A model generated the notes under the pieces. It was not told the DNA's origin and made no database searches. It saw only the letters and a list, made by a program, of their open reading frames with translations. Below, in pieces: positions 58,061 through 64,000 of a stretch of DNA of 64,000 bases (its first letter is position 1; each line of letters opens with the position of its first letter). The translations under genes were made by a program, and so were the position numbers. Source of the DNA: an uncultured Eubacteriales bacterium (GTDB lineage: Bacteria > Bacillota > Clostridia > Peptostreptococcales > Anaerovoracaceae); contig CADATO010000008.1 of the NCBI GenBank assembly GCA_902790905.1, forward strand, positions 1 to 64,000. Reading direction: 5' to 3'.

Positions 58061-59104
58061 ATGATCCGCGAACTGATCAGGGTCCGGGCTGACGGCTCGG
58101 ACCCGTATCACAATCTGGCTGTCGAGGAATACCTGACCATGCATGCCGCACCGGGGCAGTGCATCCTTTTTCTGTGGCAAAACCAGCGGACGGTCGTGAT
58201 CGGAAAGAACCAGAACGCCTGGAAGGAATGCGATGTCCGGCGGCTGGAAGCGGACGGCGGGCACCTCGCGCGCAGGCTCTCCGGCGGCGGGGCGGTCTAC
58301 CACGATCTCGGCAATCTGAACTTTACGTTCTGCACCAGCCGGGAGGATTACGATGTCTCGCAGCAGACGGATGTCATCCTGCAGGCGGTGCAGCGTCTCG
58401 GCATCGGGGCGGTCAGGAACGGCCGCAACGATCTGACGGCGGATGGGCGCAAGTTCTCTGGGCATGCATTTCTCAAAAAGGAATCGCACTGCTACCACCA
58501 CGGCACCCTCATGGTGGACGTGGACGGCGGAGAACTGGCGAAGTATCTGAGACCGGACCCGCAGAAGCTCGCGGGCAAAGGCGTGGACTCTGTCCGGTCG
58601 CGCGTCGTGAACCTGCGCGAACTCGCGCCGGATCTGACCATCGACCGGCTGGCGGAGGCGCTGACGGAAAGCTTTGCGGCGGTGTACGGGCTGCCTGTCA
58701 GGGAGATGAGTGAGACAGAACTGACAGCACAGGAAGAGGCGGCGCGGGAGATCGAAGAGCGGACGGCATTCTTTGCCTCCTGGGACTGGAAATTCGGCCG
58801 GCCCATCCCGTTCTCACAGGAGATGACCGCGCGGTTTGCCTGGGGCGATGTGCAGCTCCGGCTGGATGTGCAAAACGGTACAGTCCGACAGGCGGTGCTC
58901 TTTTCGGACGGCCTTGAACAGGCGCTGCTCGAAGCCTGCGGCAATGCGCTGGAAGGCTGCCGGTATGACAGTGATGCCATGACAGACGCGGTGCATGCAG
59001 CGGTCAGCGGCATGACCGGCGGGGAGGAACTGCTCGATCCGGAAGCGGCATCGCAGATCGAGAAAGAACTCACGGCACTCATCCGGCAGCACCTTGCCGG
59101 CTGA
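58061..59104 (+). CDS. lplA: Lipoate--protein ligase
   Basis: 347 residues, full-length LplA. Conserved blocks are RRLSGGGAVYHDLGNLNFTF (lipoyl-adenylate pocket), GRNDLTADGRKFSGHAFLKKESHCYHHGTLMVD and the C-terminal accessory domain (about 250-347). It activates lipoate with ATP and transfers it to carrier lysines such as GcvH K63. One base separates it from the DUF1015 stop. It makes the operon self-sufficient for lipoylation if lipoate is scavenged. Confidence 0.95.
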   Translation: MIRELIRVRADGSDPYHNLAVEEYLTMHAAPGQCILFLWQNQRTVVIGKNQNAWKECDVRRLEADGGHLARRLSGGGAVYHDLGNLNFTFCTSREDYDVSQQTDVILQAVQRLGIGAVRNGRNDLTADGRKFSGHAFLKKESHCYHHGTLMVDVDGGELAKYLRPDPQKLAGKGVDSVRSRVVNLRELAPDLTIDRLAEALTESFAAVYGLPVREMSETELTAQEEAAREIEERTAFFASWDWKFGRPIPFSQEMTARFAWGDVQLRLDVQNGTVRQAVLFSDGLEQALLEACGNALEGCRYDSDAMTDAVHAAVSGMTGGEELLDPEAASQIEKELTALIRQHLAG

Positions 59105-59154
59105 GCGGGAAGAACAGCAGAGCGAAGCAAAGAACAACAGAGGAAGGGACAAAC

Positions 59155-60546
59155 ATGGAAAAGTATGATCTGATTATTATCGGCGGCGGTCCCGGCGGCT
59201 ACGAAGCCGCGATCGAAGCGGCCAAAGCCTACGGCAATAAAGTGGCTATCATTGAGAAGGACCGCCTCGGCGGCACCTGTCTCAACCGTGGCTGCATCCC
59301 GACAAAGACGCTGCTGCACACGGCGGACACGCTGGCGCATGTCATGCGGCACGGCGAGGAAATGGGCCTGACAGGCACAGGCGCGCTGGACTACGACATG
59401 GCGATGCTGCAGGGGCACAAGACCGCCGTGGTCGACCAGCTGACAAACGGTGTGGCAGGCCTGATGAAATCCAACAAAGTCACCGTCTACAACGGAATGG
59501 GGGCTATTCAGGACGCACATCACGTGGTGGTGAAGCAGAGCGATTCTGCGGAAGACATCACCCTGGAAGCACAGCACATCCTGATCGCGACGGGCTCCTA
59601 TCCGGCTGTTCCGCCGATCCCGGGGGCAGACCTTCCCGGCGTCATGACCAGCGACGATATGCTGGACCAGGCGGAACCCCTGGAGGAACTCGTGATCATC
59701 GGCGGCGGTGTCATCGGCATGGAATTCGCCGAACTCTACAGCGCGCTTGGCACAAAGGTAACCGTCATCGAGGCGCTCGACCGAATCCTCGCCAACATGG
59801 ATAAAGAACTCTCCCGCAGCCTGGCAATGGTCGCGAAGAAGTCCAAAGGCATCGACATCCATACCAGCGCGATGGTCAAAGAGATCAAAGAAGAAGGTGG
59901 CAAACTGTCCGTTATCTATGAAGAAAAAGAGAAATCAAACAGCGTTGCCGCAGACAAAGTCCTGCTGTCTGTCGGCCGCAGAGCCAATACAGCTGGCTTG
60001 TTCGAGGAGACGGCATCGGATATTGCAGCGCAGATCCTGACGGAGCGCGGCCTGGTCGCAGTGGACGAGAACTACGAGACGGCTGCAGACGGCATCTACG
60101 CCATCGGCGATGTGATCGGCGGCATCCAGCTGGCACATGTGGCGACAGCTGAGGGAAGAACTGCCGTGGCCAACATGAACGGCGGCAGATCCGCCATCCG
60201 CATGGACATTGTCCCGTCCTGCATCTACACATCGCCTGAGATCGCCGGCGTCGGCATGACCGAGGCGGAGGCCAAGGACCAGGCGATCGAAGTGATCACA
60301 AAAAAATACCCCATGGGGGCGAACGGCAGAACGCTGATTTCCATGGAGGAACGCAGTTTTATCAAACTTGTGGCGGAGAAAGAGTCGCACAAACTGCTCG
60401 GCGCGCAGATGATGTGTGCCCGCGCGACCGATATGATCGCACAGTTTGCGCAGGCGATTGCGAACGGCCTGACGCTGGAGGATATGGCGAAAGTCATCTA
60501 TCCGCATCCGACCTACAGCGAGGGGATCGGCGAACTCGTCCGCTGA
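59155..60546 (+). CDS. lpdA: Dihydrolipoyl dehydrogenase
   Basis: 463 residues. FAD loop IIIGGGPGGYEAAIEAA, redox-active disulfide C42/C47 in GGTCLNRGCIPTK, NAD loop VIIGGGVIGMEFAELYSALG, and C-terminal active-site HPHPTYSEGIGELVR-like segment (YPHPTYSEGIGE). It reoxidises dihydrolipoyl-GcvH with NAD+. Last gene of the operon, followed by a terminator. The first step names it as the L protein of the glycine cleavage system, though it can also serve other lipoyl complexes. Confidence 0.97.
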   Translation: MEKYDLIIIGGGPGGYEAAIEAAKAYGNKVAIIEKDRLGGTCLNRGCIPTKTLLHTADTLAHVMRHGEEMGLTGTGALDYDMAMLQGHKTAVVDQLTNGVAGLMKSNKVTVYNGMGAIQDAHHVVVKQSDSAEDITLEAQHILIATGSYPAVPPIPGADLPGVMTSDDMLDQAEPLEELVIIGGGVIGMEFAELYSALGTKVTVIEALDRILANMDKELSRSLAMVAKKSKGIDIHTSAMVKEIKEEGGKLSVIYEEKEKSNSVAADKVLLSVGRRANTAGLFEETASDIAAQILTERGLVAVDENYETAADGIYAIGDVIGGIQLAHVATAEGRTAVANMNGGRSAIRMDIVPSCIYTSPEIAGVGMTEAEAKDQAIEVITKKYPMGANGRTLISMEERSFIKLVAEKESHKLLGAQMMCARATDMIAQFAQAIANGLTLEDMAKVIYPHPTYSEGIGELVR

Positions 60547-60591
60547 CGGCGATATGCGGCGGCATAAAAAGGCGGCACTTGTTAAAATCGG

Positions 60592-60618
60592 AGCGGGATC
60601 TGCATGATCCCGCTTTTT
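60592..60618 (+). terminator. Terminator of the glycine cleavage operon
   Basis: AGCGGGATC, loop TGCAT, GATCCCGCT, then T-rich sequence, 46 bases after the lpdA stop. Confidence 0.88.
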
Positions 60619-60711
60619 GATTTGTGTTTTTGGCGGGATTCATATATTCTGTGCGTGACAGCAGGACGGGCAGAACGGGCAAGTTATTTTTGAGCCAATG
60701 GATTGGTAACT

Positions 60712-61734
60712 ATGGCACGGAGAACAGATCGTCCCGAGAAATACATACAGGAAGATAAAAAAGATCCGCTCAGCCGGAGCCGGATCGTTGCTTTTGCTGC
60801 GGCATTTGCAGCTGCCTTTCTTGTGCCTGTCTTGGTCGGCGGGGCAGTTCTTGTTTCGGACTGGAGCCAGGGAGCGCAGAAAGATCCGGCGGAGGAACAG
60901 ATGCCAGCAGGAAGCACTTTGTGCTGCCGCCTGACTGCCGCATCCGGAGAGGAAGCCGGGAGGAGTGCTGAGATGGAAGACTCCTGCAATGCGGTACTGA
61001 CGGATCTTCCTGCTGCTGAGGATGAGGCCGTTTATCTCGGTGGCTATGCTCCGTCGGAGGATGTCCGGGAAGCTCTGGATGCGTGCATAAAGGATACCGG
61101 GAAGAGCAAGCATCATACAGGCTTTGTTATGCTGGATCTGGATACCGGGATGGGTGTCGCATACAATACGGAACAGGAATTCTACGGTGCCAGCAGCATA
61201 AAACTTCACCGCATCATGGCGATTGCCGAAGCGCATCCCGAGGTTGTGACGGATGCCCGGCAGGCCCTCTGGGAAACGCTGGTCGAATCCGACAACGATG
61301 CGTATGAATGGCTGTGCGAACAGTACGGCAACAGTACGCTGGATTATTATCTCAAAGCGGCGAGAGCTTCCGTCCGGTACAGTGAAACAGTGCGGTATGC
61401 GTATTACAATGCGCTGTCCTTCGCAAGGCTGTGGAAGCACGCCTATGACCTGATGCTGACGGTCCCTGCCTGCGACGAGGCCGGCGCGTTCGCGGAAAAG
61501 CCCTCCTACTCCTCCATTCATCGCGTGCTCGGCAAGGCCTATACAACGCGCAGCAAGGCGGGATGGATCGCAGAAGGGGATAACCGGGCAGCTGTGGATG
61601 GCGGCATTGTCTATGATAAGGAATCGCCGTATCTGCTGGTGATCATGAGCGATTATGACAGTGATCTGACACTGCTGGACCCTTATGTCATAGCACTGGA
61701 GAACGCACACCAGGAAATCAAAAAACAAAAATAG
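60712..61734 (+). CDS. Beta-lactamase-like serine hydrolase, membrane anchored
   Basis: 340 residues. An N-terminal basic segment and one membrane helix (about 25-48) precede an extracytoplasmic domain. The C-terminal half has a class A beta-lactamase/PBP order: SxxK as ASSIKLH (S161, K164), SDN as VESDNDAY (S193-D194-N195) and KAG in TRSKAGW (about 282-284) where KTG is usual. SxxK and SDN are intact, so acylation is possible. The missing Thr and the position beside no resistance regulator suggest a cell-wall transpeptidase or carboxypeptidase relative, not a drug-resistance enzyme. Start at ATG 60712; no strong ribosome-binding site. Confidence 0.7.
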   Translation: MARRTDRPEKYIQEDKKDPLSRSRIVAFAAAFAAAFLVPVLVGGAVLVSDWSQGAQKDPAEEQMPAGSTLCCRLTAASGEEAGRSAEMEDSCNAVLTDLPAAEDEAVYLGGYAPSEDVREALDACIKDTGKSKHHTGFVMLDLDTGMGVAYNTEQEFYGASSIKLHRIMAIAEAHPEVVTDARQALWETLVESDNDAYEWLCEQYGNSTLDYYLKAARASVRYSETVRYAYYNALSFARLWKHAYDLMLTVPACDEAGAFAEKPSYSSIHRVLGKAYTTRSKAGWIAEGDNRAAVDGGIVYDKESPYLLVIMSDYDSDLTLLDPYVIALENAHQEIKKQK

Positions 61735-61822
61735 GCAGGCGCTGCGAGCCAAATTATGGTAAAGTGAAAGTGATCATGAAGGCTGAAACCGTTTGTTCAG
61801 AACAAACAAAAAGGAGGACAGC

Positions 61823-62455
61823 ATGGGATTATTTGATAAACTGAAGAAAGTCGGAGATCTTGTCGAAGGCGTCAATACAGCGGCAACCAAAGTCAGCAAG
61901 GTTACGGTTGATGACTACGGCGAACCGGTCTACAGCCTGTACACCGCGCTGCGGCTTGGGGATATCCACCGGCGGATCGATATCACCGATGAAGAGGGCA
62001 ACCTGAAGTACTACACAAAGTCCAGCATAGTCATGCTCAAGGGTAAGGGCGAGATCATGGACGCGGATGACAATGTCATTGCCTATCTGGAGAAAAAGAT
62101 CGTCAGCCTGCATGAGAAGCACTTCGTCACGATGGCGGACGGCAGAAAGTTCACGCTGTCCAACGAACTCTTGCACGTGATCAAGGATGTCACGAACATC
62201 GAAGGACTTGGCTGGCAGATCCAGGGCAACATCATCGGCCTGAACTTTAACCTGCTGGATGAGAACGGCGATCCCGTCGCTACGATCGGCAAGAAAATGG
62301 TCTCGATCCACGACAAGTACAGCATCGGTCTGTATCAGCCCGAACACGAGCAGGTCGTTGTTGCGATCCTGATCCAGCTGGAGAAGATGATCGAGCAGCG
62401 GCAGGAAAATGACAGTGAGACCGGCTTCTCGTTCGGCTTCGGCAGCAACGACTAG
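61823..62455 (+). CDS. LURP-one-related (YxjI-like) protein
   Basis: 210 residues. AAAGGAGG precedes ATG 61823 (MGLFDKLKKVGDLVEG). After a short amphipathic N-terminus the protein has repeated beta hairpins: YSLYTALRLGDIHRRIDITDEEGNLKYYTKS, VMLKGKGEIMDADDNVIAYLEKK, LSLHEKHFV..., WQIQGNIIGLNFNLLDENGDP. This matches the tubby-like LURP-one-related/YxjI family, of unknown function. It stands between the serine hydrolase and a GNAT gene with no strong terminator. Confidence 0.7.
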   Translation: MGLFDKLKKVGDLVEGVNTAATKVSKVTVDDYGEPVYSLYTALRLGDIHRRIDITDEEGNLKYYTKSSIVMLKGKGEIMDADDNVIAYLEKKIVSLHEKHFVTMADGRKFTLSNELLHVIKDVTNIEGLGWQIQGNIIGLNFNLLDENGDPVATIGKKMVSIHDKYSIGLYQPEHEQVVVAILIQLEKMIEQRQENDSETGFSFGFGSND

Positions 62456-62506
62456 CTGGCTGCAGGGATGCCCGGCGGCCGGCGCGCTGTACAGGGAGTG
62501 ATGCGC

Positions 62507-62941
62507 ATGCGAAAGACCACAGAAACGAAAAACTTCTATCCGCTCGGTGTGCTGTTCCGTGTGTGCGGTCTGGAGATCGATGATCTGGAATCGCCTCCGG
62601 AAGGCACCCTTGCGATGTGGCGCTGCGAAGACGAAAGCGGCGCACTGCTCGGCGGCGTCAATCTCAAACGCCTCAAGGGCTGCTATATCCTCGACAACCT
62701 GGCGGTCCGGGAGGACATGCGAGGCAGCGGGATCGGGCTTGCGCTGATGGAGACAGCACTGGAAGAAGCGAAGGCAAACGGTGCGAAGGAAATCTGGGGC
62801 TGCGCGAAGGTGCCGGAGTACTACCTTACAAAAGGCTGGACCAGCGTACCGCCGGAGGAAACACCGGACATTTTCCACTGTCAGACCTGCGGGCAGTTCG
62901 GCGTCAGCTGCTTCCCGGTTATTATTAAAAAAGAATTATAG
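62507..62941 (+). CDS. GNAT family acetyltransferase
   Basis: 144 residues. The acetyl-CoA loop is VREDMRGSGIGLALMETALEEA, preceded by the beta strands GALLGGVNLKRLKGCYILDNLAV. The C-terminus contains CQTCGQFGVSC with three cysteines, which might bind a metal. I chose ATG 62507 with AGGGAG eight bases upstream; an alternative ATG lies two codons before. Substrate unknown. A terminator follows directly. Confidence 0.8.
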   Translation: MRKTTETKNFYPLGVLFRVCGLEIDDLESPPEGTLAMWRCEDESGALLGGVNLKRLKGCYILDNLAVREDMRGSGIGLALMETALEEAKANGAKEIWGCAKVPEYYLTKGWTSVPPEETPDIFHCQTCGQFGVSCFPVIIKKEL

Positions 62942-62946
62942 CAAGG

Positions 62947-62973
62947 AGAGCCTCTGCAATAGGGGCTCTTTTT
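62947..62973 (+). terminator. Terminator after the GNAT gene
   Basis: AGAGCC (62947-62952) pairs with GGCTCT (62964-62969), with T at 62969-62973, six bases after the stop. Confidence 0.75.
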
Positions 62974-63009
62974 CGGGTTCGATAATTTTGCCTTAATCGA
63001 GACATAATA

Positions 63010-63070
63010 TTAAGGGAAAAATCCCTTAAGTGCTTGAGCATTCCCTTATATAATGCTAATATTTAAGGGA
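63010..63070 (+). promoter_or_regulatory. fic promoter with multiple palindromic operator half-sites
   Basis: A 20-base palindrome TTAAGGGA-AAAA-TCCCTTAA lies at 63010-63029. A -35-like TTAAGT (63026-63031), 17 bases and TATAAT (63049-63054) form the promoter. Two more half-sites flank the -10: TTCCCTTA (63041-63048) and TTAAGGGA (63063-63070). The promoter is thus embedded in four copies of one 8-mer, which indicates tight repression. Confidence 0.8.
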
Positions 63071-63089
63071 AAACAAAGGAGGCAAGGGA

Positions 63090-64000
63090 ATGCGAGAGTT
63101 CAATTACTCATTGATCAGAGACAGAAAATGGGACTCCGAACTGCTGGGTCTTGTTGCTGCCATATACAAAGAGGCGGGAAAACAGGAGATGTATCTAAAG
63201 CAGAGACCGGAGGAACTTGAAAAGCTGGTGGAGATAGCTAAGGTACAGAGTACAGAGTCTTCCAATGCCATCGAAGGGATCGTTACCACAAGCACGCGTA
63301 TCAGGCAACTTGTCGAGGAAAAAACGACGCCGAAAAACCGCGATGAGCAGGAAATTGCCGGTTACAGGGATGTGCTGGGCATCATTCACGAGAGCTTTGA
63401 TGCGATTCCTATTACGCAGAACTATATATTGCAGCTGCATAAGATTCTATATAGCCACATGAATAATCCTGCTGCAGGCAGGACAAAGACGGTGCAGAAC
63501 TATATCAGCGCGACTCATCCGAACGGGCATACAGAAACGATCTTTACTCCGCTTTCGCCTTATGAAACGCCGGATGCATTGGATAGATTATGTGAGGAAT
63601 ACAATCGGGTCATCGGAAATCTGGAACTTGAACCGCTGATCGCGATTCCTGTTTTCATCCATGATTTTCTTTGCATTCATCCGTTTAATGACGGAAACGG
63701 ACGTATGAGCAGACTGCTCACAACGCTGCTTCTTTACAGAAGTGGATTCTATGTTGGGAAATATATCTCGCTGGAAGCGAAGATCGCAAAGAATAAGGAC
63801 TTGTATTACGACGCACTGTCCGCGTCCCAGGATGGCTGGCATGAGGGAACGGATGATCCTGTTCCGTTCGTCAAATACCTGCTTGGAACGATCCTCGCAG
63901 CCTACAAAGATTTTGAAGACCGCTTTGCTCTCGTAGAAATCAAACGTTCAGCACTTGATACAGTGCGGCTTGCAACGCTAAACAAGATAGGGCGCTTTAC
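63090..64000 (+). CDS. Fic-family AMPylase, truncated by the window end
   Basis: 303 residues are visible before the sequence stops. AAAGGAGG lies upstream of ATG 63090. An N-terminal inhibitory helix carries (S/T)xxxE(G/N) as SSNAIEG (S58, E62, G63), the class II arrangement. The Fic core is HPFNDGNGRMSR with H197 catalytic. The C-terminal part after about 285 (RSALDTVRLATLNKIGRF) looks like the start of a helical or winged-helix region. Fic proteins transfer AMP from ATP to protein hydroxyls; the Glu of the inhibitory helix keeps them silent. It may bind its own palindromic operator through the missing C-terminal part. No antitoxin is needed for class II. Confidence 0.9.
   Translation, partial: MREFNYSLIRDRKWDSELLGLVAAIYKEAGKQEMYLKQRPEELEKLVEIAKVQSTESSNAIEGIVTTSTRIRQLVEEKTTPKNRDEQEIAGYRDVLGIIHESFDAIPITQNYILQLHKILYSHMNNPAAGRTKTVQNYISATHPNGHTETIFTPLSPYETPDALDRLCEEYNRVIGNLELEPLIAIPVFIHDFLCIHPFNDGNGRMSRLLTTLLLYRSGFYVGKYISLEAKIAKNKDLYYDALSASQDGWHEGTDDPVPFVKYLLGTILAAYKDFEDRFALVEIKRSALDTVRLATLNKIGRF

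Noticed and set aside
2005..63649. Chi-like or FtsK-orienting function for the octamer
   Set aside because: Both functions require a strand bias; the 19:17 orientation split shows none in this window.
1..64000. tRNA or rRNA genes
   Set aside because: I looked for the T-loop signature and cloverleaf pairing in the gaps and found none.

Overview
The window looks like chromosomal DNA of a moderately GC-rich, low-GC-clade-type Gram-positive anaerobe (Bacillota, Clostridia-like). The evidence is the gene content and order: YhaM-RecD2-ComF, raiA RNA with long-form HPF, the cdaA-cdaR-glmM-glmS order, a T-box leader, glycine riboswitches, a two-subunit glycine decarboxylase (GcvPA/GcvPB), type III glutamine synthetase and an LTA-synthase-like enzyme. 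I cannot fix the genus. An amino-acid-fermenting clostridial relative would fit.

Layout. 1-283: right end of an IS3-family insertion sequence followed by the tail of a UvrD/PcrA-like helicase gene it appears to have cut. 330-3226: VanRS-like two-component pair and a membrane-anchored C39-like peptidase. 3280-5816: a YeiH-type transporter, an acidic-tailed membrane protein and an unknown coiled-coil protein. 5883-9884: yhaM-recD2-comF, overlapping genes. 9955-15986: raiA RNA, hpf, then the c-di-AMP/cell-wall precursor operon cdaA-cdaR-glmM-glmS. 16081-21628: ahcY with a candidate pseudoknot RNA behind it, gltX, birA, a thioesterase and a flavin reductase. 21691-22965: a lower-GC orphan nuclease-like gene and a 63-bp-period array of inverted heptamers. 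23026-28281: thrS with an anticodon-arm-like leader, an XRE/membrane-protein pair and a coiled-coil surface protein. 28282-36983: LTA-synthase-like sulfatase, then an asparagine-type T-box in front of asnB-glnN-purF, then gtrA. 37152-46423: two PucR-type regulators, each divergent from a metabolic gene (amidohydrolase; ornithine-cyclodeaminase-like protein), with an aminotransferase, acetyltransferase, fructosamine-kinase-like protein and Uma2 protein. 46424-60546: glycine locus. A singlet glycine riboswitch precedes an AGCS symporter. A tandem glycine riboswitch precedes a long operon holding a GcvT-SHMT fusion, SerA, GcvH, GcvPA, GcvPB, SerC, DUF1015, lipoate ligase and dihydrolipoyl dehydrogenase. 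60712-64000: a beta-lactamase-like serine hydrolase, an LURP-one-like protein, a GNAT and a Fic protein that runs off the window end.

How the genes work together. The glycine locus carries import, decarboxylation, C1 transfer, serine interconversion and lipoylation in one block. Its two riboswitches are predicted to have opposite logic. Nitrogen assimilation (asnB, glnN, purF) follows one T-box that seems to act on translation.

The most unusual signal is not a gene. The octamer GGAATCGC (or GCGATTCC) occurs 36 times in 64 kb by hand count, against about two expected by chance. It occurs equally in both orientations, often between genes and sometimes as inverted pairs. It behaves like an uptake-sequence or other genome-wide signature motif.
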